Position numbers and translations under genes: made by a program. A stretch of 64,000 nt of DNA, from positions 5,102,626 to 5,166,625 of the forward strand of contig NC_049990.1 in NCBI RefSeq assembly GCF_000003815.2, in the 5' to 3' direction. Shown here in pieces: positions 12,721 to 24,056 of the stretch. The notes beneath the pieces were generated by a model. It was not told the origin of the DNA, ran no database searches, and worked only from the letters and a program-made list of their open reading frames with translations. The first letter of the stretch is position 1; every line of letters starts with the position of its first letter. Origin of the DNA: Branchiostoma floridae. Lineage: Eukaryota; Chordata; Leptocardii; Amphioxiformes; Branchiostomatidae.

Positions 12721-15700
12721 TCAGAATGTTGGTAGCTCAAACTTCACATCGACTTTTGTCTGCTTAGCAAGTTGCACAATGGTAGACAATCGTACAGCCT
12801 GAATTGAGGAGAAGGGAAAAAAAGATCATTGATACTAAGTACTTCTGCAAAGAATTTTGGTACAAATTTATCTCACTGCACCAGTGCGGCACTGCGGGGT
12901 TTGAAAGATTACTCAACAAATTTCAGAGATAAAGAATGAATTTTCTTACGTTTTGTGTATCTAACTCATACTTTTACGTGTTATAAAAAATTTGGCAAAA
13001 ATAACACAACCATGCCGCAGTGAACGAACCCAGCAGTGCCACACTGGTGCCACAAATGCAGTGAAATACCAGATTAAATCATTGTAAGTCCACAGTAATT
13101 TGCAGTAGGCGGGGAAAGGTGGCACTAAGTGTTTTGCCATTCAAACAATGTCAAAGATAATATAGAGTATACACATACAGTAGAAAGACAGAGCACACAC
13201 TCCAATTATGGGAAAATTCCTAAAGAATATTGGAGGGATCCTAAAGAATTCCAAGATGGACCAAAAAAAATCTGAAGAAGATAAACTTACCATCTTAGCT
13301 GCATCATCTAGGTTGTCGCAGGCTAGGATTCTCAGGCCACTGGCAGCAATCAAAGCCTTGGCGTCGTCTACTTGTGTTCCTACAGAAAAGAGAAATCAGT
13401 ATTACTGTGTTGCCCCTCCCATCTTTCAGGACTTCAAATACCATCTGCAGATGCATCTAGGTTAGTGCAGGCAAAACTGGAGCTGTGTACTACTAGGTAT
13501 TTTCTAATATACCTGTACCTACAATGCGCCATGTATTGGGTAGGCAGAATTGGAGCTGTGCAGGTATTTCTGATGTCTACCTGTACCTAACCTGCACTGG
13601 TCCATGACAAAACAGCCCATGACACTAGTTCATTGTGCATGCACATGTACAACCAGTAATGGTCCAAAATTGAGCTGCACTCTTCATAGAAGCATCACTG
13701 AATACAGCATAACAATACAAAATGGAATGCTATTACATACAAGGATCACTTTTCAAAACACGTTTTTTTGGTGCTAAGCTTTGTGTTCAAAGCCCTTCTT
13801 TCAACTGAATGGCCTTTCCAGCTGTTGTGCTACTGTTAACCACTACACGAAAGCCAAGTTTTTGAGTTGCAAACTCCTGCTCATGCACCCAGTAACTCTA
13901 CATTTCCGGACATTCATGGCACGTGTTGAACTTGACACACTGCCTGTCTGGGCCAATGGCACACTGCAAGCAAATACACGTAAGTACATACATGTAGTAC
14001 TTCAAAATAAGAAGGCCATTATTTAAGACAATGTGTTCATGTTTACCTTGCAACCTCACTACGATGGGAACTTTGAGATCCAGCTCTGTGGCGGCTTCTA
14101 TGATCCCCTGAGCGATGACATCACAGCGCATGATGCCTCCGAAGATGTTCACCATAATGGCCTGAACCTGTAGATGGGCAGATACATGTGAAATTCTAGT
14201 ACTGCTGATGGTACTTGATAATACATGTTAGGGTTCTATACTACTATTACTAGCCGGGATTTATTTTAGCGTAATGGTAATGGCAAGGTAGCAAACAGCC
14301 AATACGTATTGGGGAGATGGTGTGGAAGGGGGGGGGGGGGGGGCGGTCTTGGCCCTTCCAAGCTGAGATTTTAAAAATGTAGTCTAAGAGTAAAAAGTTG
14401 GCATGATAAGGGTACCCATGAGGGGACTTACTGTAACTCTGTTAATATCACAATGTAATTTGAAGGGCTTGAAACACCATTTGTATGTATGTATGTATGT
14501 ATGTATGTATGTATGAAACACAACCTACACTTAACAGTGTCCTAAAAAAAATTGCAGGTAGGAAACTAATTGCAGGTAGTTTGACTTTGACTTATGTAGG
14601 GCTTGTCATACACAATAATTGGACACACAGATACTGAAAACACAGCCTCCACTCCACAGAGGTAAAAAATACAACTAATGAGCAAAAAAATCGTAGGGCC
14701 CTTAGACTTACATTGGGGTCAGAAGTGATGAGTTTGAAGGCCTCCGTGACCTGAGCTGCTGTGGCCCCACCGCCCACATCCAGGAAGTTGGCTGGAGATC
14801 CTCCATGGAGCTTGATGATGTCCATGGTTGCCATGGCAAGCCCCGCCCCATTCACTGTACAGATGGATCAAAACAGGTAACATGTAAAAGTGTATCTCAT
14901 ACTCTCTAGATGTGGCAGTGGAACAAGTTATGTTATCTCAGATATTACCACAAATGTTAGTTTTAAAAATGTAAAATAAACATCCACAAAGACAGTCATA
15001 CACGTATCAACATTCCCTAAAATATGTTGTATGATGATGTGTTCTTGGGTGCATTATACATGTACTTTGAAGAGTTCTTTTTTCCTTACCGAGGCAGCCG
15101 ATGTTCCCATCCAGGCCGATGTAGTTGAGATCAGCCTTGGCGGCCTGGATGTCACGTTCATCCTCTTGCGACCAGTCCCGCAGGGCGAAGATGTCCTTCT
15201 GGCGATACTCCGCGTTGTCGTCAAAACGCACCTTGGCATCCATGCAGTAAACTGTGAATAGAAGGATGGAAAACACTGAATCAATCATTCGAATCAAAAT
15301 ATCAAATTTGCACTGTGCAGCAGTGCCACCTGTCATGTCCCACTAGTACTGCAGGACAGGAGCACAAGTTACACCTCAATGTTCTTGTAATAACCAATCT
15401 CAGCACCTGCTTTTGAATCTTTCTGGGTCACAAATGAGCTAAGGACTAACTATCAAGATATCAATCTGTATCTTTCCTAATCCCCATAGAGGCCACAAGG
15501 GACCTATCAGTTTCTGAATGAGTCTATTTCCTGTCCTGCAAATGTAAGTGAAGTCCAAGGACTCGACTGACTGACATAAAAATCTCAAAGCACAAAATAG
15601 AAACTCTGCAAAAATCATCGCATCAGGACATGCACACTTGCAATACCATCAATTTTGTGGAAAAACAAGTCCAAAGTGTCCACATCATAGTACTGTACAT

Positions 15701-18700
15701 GCATTTAAGTTCGCGGGGATTTAATTTCGCGGTAGCTGGAAAAATGACTTTTCGCGGTGGATTTAAGTTCGCGGTAACACCGTAGACTGCAGTCTAATAC
15801 CATTATAGAAAAATGTTCGCGGTGGATTTAAGTTTGCGGTGAAGTGGTCACCGCGAAAACCGCGAACATTAATCCACCGCGAACATTTCTGCATTTACAG
15901 TATGTAGGGGCACCCCTGGTGCTAGCATGGAGCTATGTGTAGGTTCCCACCTTTTCCATTGGAGTCTTCTGACATGGGGTTGATCTCCACCATGGTGGCG
16001 TCTGTCCTGCTGAACATCTCATAGATCTTCACCATCATCTCTGCTGCCTGCAGAAAATAAACATCAAATAGTAGTGAAATACAAAAAAAAAAAAAACATC
16101 TTGTTCAAGAAAAAACAGTACCTTAGTTTGATACTTCATGCTGTGCCAGGCTCTGCCTTCATACATTTTCAAACAATACATTGTACTTATAACCTGTTCA
16201 AGTCTTTTTCAATAGATCGGTTCACACTTTTGTGCATCACAGAATCTGCTTCCATCACAGGGGAAAAATATGTCATTTTCACCAACGTGGTAGGTAATTT
16301 TTTTTATGCATTTGAATGTGTGAAAGGATTTTTGTTAGAATGCAATTGATGAATGTTGGTTGAAAGGACATGACCCCAAATAATTTTTGTCAGAACTCAA
16401 GTTCTTTTGACCAATGCACATACTGTATTAGGAAGATCAGTACATTTCCAAATGAATAAGCCGCAGTGTAAGTATTACATGCCTTATACAAGTAGTGTGT
16501 TGTTTGCAGAATATGTTTTCTTGAACATGTAATACAAAGCCATGACTGGCAGACTTTCAGCACAATACAATGTACACTGAAAAGGGAAGGCGCACACTGA
16601 CAACCAACAAAAGCGAATGAAAAACGATGACTGCTTGCCTCAGTACACACTGACGTGCATCAAACATAAGGATGATGATAAAACTGACAAAGACTAAATG
16701 ACTTATGTGTATATCAGACTGCAAGTTGAAGGCATATATATATATGTCAACATAGCATAACAAAAAACGTCACACACAAAACTTCTGACACTGCCTTGAA
16801 AATCACCACATCCAAGCACAATCACAAGCATATCTGGGTTAGGACATCAACCAGATTGATAAAACAACAACAACAACAACATGCAAACAGCTACTAGTAT
16901 TGTCTAGCCCACACCTCCTCCTGAAGTTCTTTCTGGAAATTCATCTTGGCAGCCACACCTCTGGCTTGGTCTATACTCAGCCCTAAACACACACAGATGT
17001 ACAACAGAGGAAGGAGTTACAGATGTAGGACCACAATGGAAAAGGGTGGGGTTGTTTTTTGTTGGTATAGTGGCTGGAGTAGCTATCTGTTATAACTTAT
17101 ATCGGTAGTCTTTTTTGTTCAGATGTCACCTTTGAGTTCCTTTTTGGTATCCATCATATTCTATCTCCAGTTTGCTTGTCTGATCACTGCTCCAGTACAC
17201 CATACCAACAAAGAACCACCCCTCCCATGAATGGGACAATAAGTACCATACCTCTCTTTGTAGTTTGGGATTAAACTTCATTCTCTCTGCTACTCTCAGG
17301 GCTTGATCGATTGACAACCCTGAGAAACAGGTTAGTGTGAAGAAACATGTTATATGTGCATCTACATACGTTCAAGGCTTTTTCCTTCGGTTAACTTGAG
17401 AGATTTTCATGGTCAGTCAGAGACCCAATTCATGGAAACAGCTGGCACCTTGGTTAAAACAACATCCAGTTAGTATAACTGGATATACATTTCAATGTTT
17501 TAAGTTTTTTAATTGTTTTGTGTAGAATAATTGATTCAATTACAGTTTGTACAACCGCATACAAAATATTGAATTCTGACGACAATAAAGTAAATAAAGT
17601 AAAGCTTCTAGTACAGTTTCTATACTATTAAACTGTAATTCTGCTGTAAAGAGCTTACAAGTGATTTTTCATTATCAATAATTCAATTGATCTTTCTTTA
17701 TTCTGAGCATATAACAGGAGTGAATCTTGTTGCAATATCTACAAAAATAAAGCTAAATTTTCTTAATTTTCTTCTAGTTTACTTTATTTGGCTTTATCAG
17801 CAAGTGAAGGGGAGGGCAAAACAGGTGCATGAACACATTTTCACCTCACTATATGTGTGTTTAAAATCTACAAACCTTCCACGATGTCGATGCCTTCCTT
17901 GATGATGGCATCTGGATACTCCTCTGCTATCTCCTCAATGTTGACTCCTCCCTGGGAGCTGGCTACAATGGCTGGGCCCTAAAAAAAAACATTCCTATGT
18001 ATTATTGGTTCTTGAGTAACAATTTTGCCTTCAGTATCATTATGAAGAAGATAGAGGCTTACGTAATCAGTTTGCTGTGGGTGATTTGGCAAGAATAAAA
18101 TCTTATTAAGTCATTTAGCATAATGATTCTGATAGTATTTTACCCAATTTCAGCCAACTGACTCCCCTTGCAAACCATTCACCCAACAAATATTTTGGCT
18201 CATCTTTTATAGTTTTAAAGTAACTAATGGAGTCAGCAGCTAAGCGAGAAACTATAGCTACAAAGTTTGCTTTGCTAATCTTATGTCTACCCTATAGTGT
18301 AGAGCAGCGGCTACAATAGGTGCACAATGTTATGCATAAACAGTGTAGAAAGATCTTAAAGAGAGTTGCATAGCCTTGTACAGGCTGTAGAGGCAGTGGG
18401 TTTTTAATCCATTGTATCTTGAAAACCATACTAGGATGTGTTATGTGGGGATGAGGGGGAAAGTCATAGGCCATAACATCTGTTCAGGAATTCCCGGGAA
18501 TAAATCTTTGTTTGCTTCTAATGCTTCTGATGCCACTTATAACTGTATGTAAATTAAAAACAGTTCAGGCTATACTGACCCCATATGCCCTCTCCATGAC
18601 GATGGCGAAGTAGAACTCTCTCCGTGGATACAGCCTCTCCACCAGCAGCACCTCGTTACATATCCTCCCCGCCTCCCCCGTCTGCTTGGTGAAGATCTTG

Positions 18701-21700
18701 TGCCCCAGCATCTTGGTGGCGATATCCTTACATTCCTCGGGGCTACAAGTGGAACAAAAAAGGACAAAGTCATTCTGACATTCTGCTGCTAGGGCTGTGT
18801 ACAAGTACTAGTAACTCTAAAGTTGGTGGCAATGTCCTTGCATTTGTCAGGGCTACAAGCAGAACAAGAGAAGACAAAATCAACATAACTTTCTGTTGCT
18901 TAGGCTGTGTACTAGTACCTGAAAAGCACATTTGGGTCTAGACTTTAGTGTCAAACATTAGGGTACCTAATGCCTAGGTTACACATAGCCGACTTTGGCT
19001 CCCGAACACCAGCCGACTCTTAGCCGACCCAAGTCGGCAGAAGTTCGGGAGTAGTCTGACCAGTTTAGGCCACGCCTATTTTTTTAGCGCCGAACATGTC
19101 CCGAACATCTCCCGACCAGTAAATGACTTACTCTCAACTGTGTCCTGAATGCTGTCCAACCTATTCCCTACCATGCCGACCTCTAGCCGCAGACTACCGA
19201 ATCACTCATGACTGATTCCCACCCGATTGCCGACCCTCTCTCGACTTGAAATAGACATAATCAGCGATTTTCAAAAGAGTGCTCATTTTCGTTTTTAATC
19301 AAGATTATCCTTTCCTCTATTTTATAAACATCACCAAGAGATCAAATTTGGATCACAGATAGCTCCAATACGGTATTAATAGTTCTTTTGGTTTTTGCCC
19401 TGGATGTCGTTGCGTGTTGAAGTCTCCGGGAAGTGAATTGCGTCTACGGTCCTGGCAATAATATTTTTTGGCTTGGAAATGAGTTAGCAGAGATTTTTCT
19501 ACGGTCTTGGGGTGAATCATTGGTTAGTTGGAAACAAGCTGGGAGTAAGTCAGCAGTGTTTATGGCGTGTTTAAGATTTAATTTGACTGCTGACTTACTC
19601 CCGAACAGTAGCCGACCGTGCCGAACACTAGCCGAACACCAACCGACCCATTCCAGACCTGCCGGTCAGAGCCGAATGTTTTGAACATTTCAAAACATTC
19701 GGATGGAGCAGCCGAACACCAGCCGACTCAGCCGAACGCCAGCCGACTCAGCCGAACGCCAGCCGACTACAGCCGACTAGCTCCCGAATCACTCCTAAAC
19801 CATAGTCGGGAGAGAGTCGGGAGCCAAATTCGGCTATGTGTAACCTAGGCATAAAGTAGTAATCCTATACTCAGATAAACCTCATATTTTTAGGCACACA
19901 GTCTTAGTTGGTTGCTATAGATATAGGGATAGTATGCTTTTTACTTTTGCAAAATGGCTCAGACATACATATCTTAACATTCTCCCTGCTTCATATTATA
20001 ACCCATGCATATTGCATCCTGCCAAATGGCTATCTTAGCAGGCTATAGATTTAACTTTAAGATCCAGAGTACACAGACTTACGAGAAAACGATCTTGACT
20101 CCGCCTTTGAGACCGCTGTCGAAGGATCCCTTGCCACGCCCACCTGCTAGCACCTGTGCCTTAATCACCACATCCTCTCCACCTGTACAGGTGTACAACA
20201 GGTGTGCAATAGGCGTACAACAGGTGCATGATAGGTATGTGTTATTCGTCCGTCGGCATCGATGATGACCAACATCACGTTGTCTTGTCAGGACCAGTGA
20301 GTCATTCATTATAAGTATAAGTACATGTATACATTTTTGGTATTTTTTCAAAGTTCATCTGATTCAGTGAACTGTGAACATCTCTGATAACTAAATTTAC
20401 ATGAAGTTTTCATCTGTGCTTCTATGTAAACATCTTTTGCATTGTTTTTAAAAGAATATTTGAACTGATATAAGAGTCTCTTCTTCTTTTTCTTCCGTTA
20501 GTGCCCACGATCATCATGTTGATCTTTATGGCACGCACACAAGGTACTCCGATTGAAAGTATGATCCACTCGCACTGGGAAGGGTCCCTGCCTCAAGCAG
20601 CTATATACTAATCTAAAATTTCCTTCAACCACAAGACCCAATGTCCTAATGTCTTACCCAGTTTCTTGGCGAGCTCGAAGGCCTCCTCAGGTGTCCTGGC
20701 GACCTCCCCACGAGGCGTGACCACCCCTGCATCCCTGAGCAGCTGCAGACTGTGGTACTCATGCAGGGACAGGTTCCGCCTCTGCTGGGTCACGTGGACA
20801 TTGGGGCACACTCCTAGTGCCTGAAGGACAGATTGTTGAAATATTGTATATAACCAAATTGCGCAAATTTCAACATCATATTTAACAGCAATGATGATGA
20901 TAGCTCAACAACACTTACAATCATTCAATCAACAAAAATACCCTCTTCTCCAGTTGTTGAATATTGAGCCATCAGAAAATGATTTTTCAGATGCAAGGTT
21001 TTTGTTGCAAAGCTATTGATATGACTGCCAACAGCATCACAGAGAAAATGTCAACCATAGCAACCAGTATATAAGAACCTAGTGGCATCACATAGCGCAT
21101 GTGCATCGCTATGGTGTTTGGCTCAAAGCCCACAAGTCTTGGGTTTGATTCTCGTTCAATGTTGAATTCAAAATAGGCCCTTTTAGTGGTTTCTTTTTAA
21201 CGTTTTCGTGTTCATATCATAATTTCATCATATTTCAAACAAGCAGTCAAGCACAAAGATCTCCTTTTTAGTGGAACCAACAGATACATGCTACTCGAAT
21301 GAAACAAAAACCAAAGCTATACTACAGGTTCATATCATGAAAAAGTTAAGATGTTTTCCTTGTCATATCAATTATCATCACTTGTGCCTTCACTTTCCTT
21401 GTGTGTTCCTGATAAGTGGATGATGCATATGGGATATAAATATCTGCCAGATCAAATTACCTACTGGGCAAATATTAAATTTTCTCGTGCTACGATTTTT
21501 ACGATCATACTGTCCACTTTCCTGTGTACTCATTGTTGACATCTTGATTTGAATCAGTTACCTTCAACAAGCTATGATGTACTAAAACACGGCTGACCGA
21601 CATTCTTCACATACTGAACACAGGTCATTTTTGTTGTCGGGGGGAGGGGTCATCCATACACCATCATAACACAAGCCATATCACATCAGGAACTTGCACC

Positions 21701-21844
21701 ATGGCTCTAAGATTAACAGCAATAAAAGTTTAATATATGTTCCACATTTGGTAGGATTTTGAATGGAACCGAACTCACCCTTTGTCCGTTTTGCACCACT
21801 GTCCTTCCAGCGGTCGAAACTGCCCGATACAGAAGGGACGCCAT
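12721..21844 (-). CDS. SUCLA2: Succinate-CoA ligase [ADP-forming] subunit beta, mitochondrial
   Basis: Mitochondrial matrix enzyme of the TCA cycle (succinyl-CoA + ADP + Pi to succinate + CoA + ATP), working with an alpha subunit. Exons: complement(12721-12798, 13291-13379, 14047-14161, 14712-14854, 15090-15251, 15951-16047, 16915-16982 or 17252-17319, 17876-17978, 18580-18742, 20083-20182, 20658-20820, 21779-21844). All junctions are GT/AG and phases agree, giving 448 aa against about 463 in human. The start exon [20 protein letters not shown] is Arg-containing and acid-free, a fitting presequence. ATP-grasp glycine loop AGGRGKG lies at 89-95; [37 protein letters not shown] and [11 protein letters not shown] follow. 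These match the ADP-forming isoform rather than SUCLG2. The introns hold several mobile elements. Confidence 0.96.
12868..13072. mobile_element. MITE family A, copy 3 (SUCLA2 intron)
   Basis: Runs from TATCTCACTGCACCAGTGCG to the inverse (GTGCCACAAATGCAGTGAAA). The body matches copies 1 and 2 but lacks their outermost AAGGTGG bases and part of the middle. It lies in the last SUCLA2 intron. Confidence 0.8.
14483..14514. repeat. (GTAT)n microsatellite
   Basis: About eight tandem GTAT units within a SUCLA2 intron. A G-run of about 16 bases lies nearby at 14328-14343. Confidence 0.9.
15693..15900. mobile_element. TA-flanked MITE with CGCGGT-rich body (SUCLA2 intron)
   Basis: Ends CTGTACATGCATTTAAGTTC and the inverse GAACATTTCTGCATTTACAG, with TA outside both. 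The interior repeats TTCGCGGT on both strands and can fold extensively. TA target duplication and size fit a Tc1/mariner-derived MITE; similar TTCGCGG elements are known to me from marine invertebrates. Confidence 0.8.
16915..16982 (-). other. SUCLA2: SUCLA2 alternative exon 6b
   Basis: 68-nt exon flanked by an acceptor (GTGTTTAG) and a donor (GTGTGG). It encodes [18 protein letters not shown] followed by LQEE, in phase 1 to 0. It replaces exon 6a position for position. Because 68 is not a multiple of three, including both would shift the frame. It is less like the vertebrate sequence than 6a. Confidence 0.85.
17252..17319 (-). other. SUCLA2: SUCLA2 alternative exon 6a
   Basis: 68-nt exon with acceptor TTTCTCAG and donor GTATGG, phase 1 to 0. 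It encodes [18 protein letters not shown] followed by LQRE. This version keeps the QALxxAxxM pattern of vertebrate SUCLA2 better than 6b and is likely the default. Confidence 0.88.
18822..18919 (-). pseudogene. Vestigial duplicate of the SUCLA2 exon 4 acceptor region
   Basis: This stretch repeats 18712-18810, the first ~31 bp of exon 4 plus its upstream intron, at an offset of 110 bp. It includes an AG acceptor. The copied exon start reads [11 protein letters not shown] against [12 protein letters not shown] in the real exon, then departs from it. No donor or usable remainder was found, so it is a broken tandem copy. Confidence 0.75.
18971..19851. mobile_element. 881-bp DNA transposon-like element, 35-bp TIRs, TAA duplication
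   Basis: The left end TGCCTAGGTTACACATAGCC continues through GACTTTGGCTCCCGA. The right end is its inverse with a single mismatch over 35 bp. TAA flanks both sides (18968-18970 and 19852-19854). The subterminal regions are built from degenerate AGCCGAACACCAGCCGACTC units. There is no transposase frame. A 3-bp TAA target fits PIF/Harbinger; that assignment is inference. It lies in the intron between SUCLA2 exons 3 and 4. Confidence 0.85.
20183..20238. repeat. 11-bp tandem repeat next to the SUCLA2 exon 3 acceptor
   Basis: Four imperfect units of GTGTACAACAG (GTGTGCAATAG, GCGTACAACAG, GTGCATGATAG) lie directly against the acceptor. On the transcribed strand each unit gives CACCTGTTGTA, which contains an E-box-like CACCTG. 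Confidence 0.6.
21106..21152 (+). mobile_element. tRNA-like head of a degenerate SINE
   Basis: GCTATGGTGTTTGGCTCAAA and, about 10 bp on, GGGTTTGATTCTCG resemble the A- and B-box parts of the SINE at 8208-8425. No acceptor-stem pairing was seen, so it is not called as a functional tRNA. Confidence 0.4.
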
Positions 21845-21925
21845 TTTGGATCTCTTCTGTTCTACCGCATGCACACGTCAAAAACCAAAACAGAACTCGG
21901 TATAAAGTGAAAATTCCGTCAAAAA
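21845..21925. promoter_or_regulatory. Divergent promoter region SUCLA2 / TRDMT1 (partly in gap)
   Basis: The SUCLA2 start codon is at 21844 (-), and the next gene, TRDMT1, is transcribed the other way from within the gap. Only 81 bp of the shared interval is readable. No TATA box or other element can be assigned with confidence. Confidence 0.4.
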
Positions 21926-22696
21926 NNNNNNNNNNNNNNNNNNNNNNNNNNNNNNNNNNNNNNNNNNNNNNNNNNNNNNNNNNNNNNNNNNNNNNNNNNN
22001 NNNNNNNNNNNNNNNNNNNNNNNNNNNNNNNNNNNNNNNNNNNNNNNNNNNNNNNNNNNNNNNNNNNNNNNNNNNNNNNNNNNNNNNNNNNNNNNNNNNN
22101 NNNNNNNNNNNNNNNNNNNNNNNNNNNNNNNNNNNNNNNNNNNNNNNNNNNNNNNNNNNNNNNNNNNNNNNNNNNNNNNNNNNNNNNNNNNNNNNNNNNN
22201 NNNNNNNNNNNNNNNNNNNNNNNNNNNNNNNNNNNNNNNNNNNNNNNNNNNNNNNNNNNNNNNNNNNNNNNNNNNNNNNNNNNNNNNNNNNNNNNNNNNN
22301 NNNNNNNNNNNNNNNNNNNNNNNNNNNNNNNNNNNNNNNNNNNNNNNNNNNNNNNNNNNNNNNNNNNNNNNNNNNNNNNNNNNNNNNNNNNNNNNNNNNN
22401 NNNNNNNNNNNNNNNNNNNNNNNNNNNNNNNNNNNNNNNNNNNNNNNNNNNNNNNNNNNNNNNNNNNNNNNNNNNNNNNNNNNNNNNNNNNNNNNNNNNN
22501 NNNNNNNNNNNNNNNNNNNNNNNNNNNNNNNNNNNNNNNNNNNNNNNNNNNNNNNNNNNNNNNNNNNNNNNNNNNNNNNNNNNNNNNNNNNNNNNNNNNN
22601 NNNNNNNNNNNNNNNNNNNNNNNNNNNNNNNNNNNNNNNNNNNNNNNNNNNNNNNNNNNNNNNNNNNNNNNNNNNNNNNNNNNNNNNNNNNNNNNN
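21926..22696. other. Assembly gap, 771 N
   Basis: The gap hides the 5' two fifths of TRDMT1 and the likely shared promoter. Its true length is unknown. Confidence 0.99.
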
Positions 22697-22697
22697 T

Positions 22698-23369
22698 TCA
22701 AGACTGAGGTACTTTCTGTTGGCAAAGAGGAAACCACTAACATTTACATTTGAGCATCAGACTGAGATAATGAAAGAGATGCCTGCAGTGAACTCTCTGA
22801 TTGGCTCAGCGACATCAGCCAATCAGGACGCTTCCTCATCTGAAGTAGCCAATCAAAACGCATCTCAAAACAAGCAGGATATCCCTTGCCCGTACAGTAT
22901 ATTTGATCCAGAAGACAGGGACACAACGAACTGTCGGGAGATCTCTGAATTCTTGGAGCCACACTCTAAGGAGGAAGAGGAAAGTCTACTTCTTCAAGAC
23001 AAGCTGCTTGACCGCTACTGGAAGGTTCTAGACATTGTAACGCCCAGTTCAAGACGTTCTTGCTGCTTCACTAAGGCCTACGGACACTATGTTGAGGGTA
23101 CAGGCTCTGTTTTATTCTCTCAAACAGATGTAGATGCAAAAGAAGTATTCACTAAAGTATCCAAGTCAGAGGACCAGTCTGAAAGGTTGGATCTTCTGCA
23201 TCAACTGAAGATGAGGTTCTTCTCTCCCAGGGAAGTAGCCAGCTTACACTGCCTCCCACGGGAGTTCACTTTCCCTCAGGTGACAACTACAAAGCAGCGG
23301 TACAGGGTACTGGGAAACAGCTTGAATGCTCACGTGGTGGCAGAGCTCTTCAAGCTTCTAGTTAAATAA
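22698..23369 (+). CDS. TRDMT1: tRNA (cytosine-38-C5)-methyltransferase DNMT2, C-terminal 223 aa
   Basis: The enzyme methylates C38 of tRNA-Asp and related tRNAs. The readable frame starts at the gap edge with SRLRYFLLAKRK, which corresponds to the post-TRD catalytic-core strand, passes through a poorly conserved acidic insert, and then shows the DNMT2 family signature LDIVTPSSRRSCCFTKAYG with the CFT tripeptide and YVEGTGSVL. It ends with motif X, RYRVLGNSLNAHVVAEL. Stop at 23367-23369. All of this is one exon, although vertebrate genes split the region. About 165-170 N-terminal residues, including the PCQ catalytic loop, must lie in the gap. An ATTAAA at about 23432 could serve polyadenylation. 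Confidence 0.93.
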   Translation, partial: SRLRYFLLAKRKPLTFTFEHQTEIMKEMPAVNSLIGSATSANQDASSSEVANQNASQNKQDIPCPYSIFDPEDRDTTNCREISEFLEPHSKEEEESLLLQDKLLDRYWKVLDIVTPSSRRSCCFTKAYGHYVEGTGSVLFSQTDVDAKEVFTKVSKSEDQSERLDLLHQLKMRFFSPREVASLHCLPREFTFPQVTTTKQRYRVLGNSLNAHVVAELFKLLVK

Positions 23370-24056
23370 CCTACTAGTAGTAAGTTAATATTGCAATGAT
23401 AAGTTAGTATTGTAAGTAAATATAATACGTATTAAATGCCAGACAACGTGAGCTAATGTTTGCATATCTTCCACTGTGTTATTGAGGGTTGAACTTATTT
23501 GTGAGTGAGCCTTGATTTTACTTGGTATTACATAATACATGCCACTATTATTCAGGTTATACATTTGCAGATCCATTTTTTTTTGCATATGAGATGAACT
23601 TAAGTCTGTAGATAGCTAAGAAATCATCAGTGTTATCAATTACAAGTGACTTTTATCAGTCTTTAGAATGTCCATGTAAGTTGTATATACTAGTTAACAT
23701 ACAACTAGTAAACGCTATGCTCTTTGTTGGCGTCACTTGGCTCAAAGTATTTTTTTTCTGCATACCAGCACTTGCAATATAGTAGATACACATTGCACAC
23801 ACATACATGTACATGCACCAACACATGCATATACACTCACAGTCTCACACAAACTCACACTCATTAACACATGCACATACATGTAAGCACAAATGATTCA
23901 ATTAATCTAAACAATATAAACAGCAATAATATCAGAATTTTTAAACAAAACATTTCTTGCAAATCAAAAGACTTAAACTACTATGAGATTAAAAAAAAAT
24001 TCATATGCAAGAGCTAGCCACTCACTTTCTTTTTCACTTTACAGCAGCATCACTTT
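23370..24056. other. Intergenic between convergent TRDMT1 and sulfotransferase
   Basis: AT-rich, with a CA-rich low-complexity stretch at 23780-23880. No coding exon seen. Confidence 0.55.

Noticed and set aside
21106-21152. Functional tRNA gene
   Set aside because: Only A- and B-box-like motifs match; no acceptor stem pairing, and it resembles the SINE head elsewhere in the window.
21763-22743. ORFs of 314 and 274 codons
   Set aside because: They are made almost wholly of unknown residues from the N gap.
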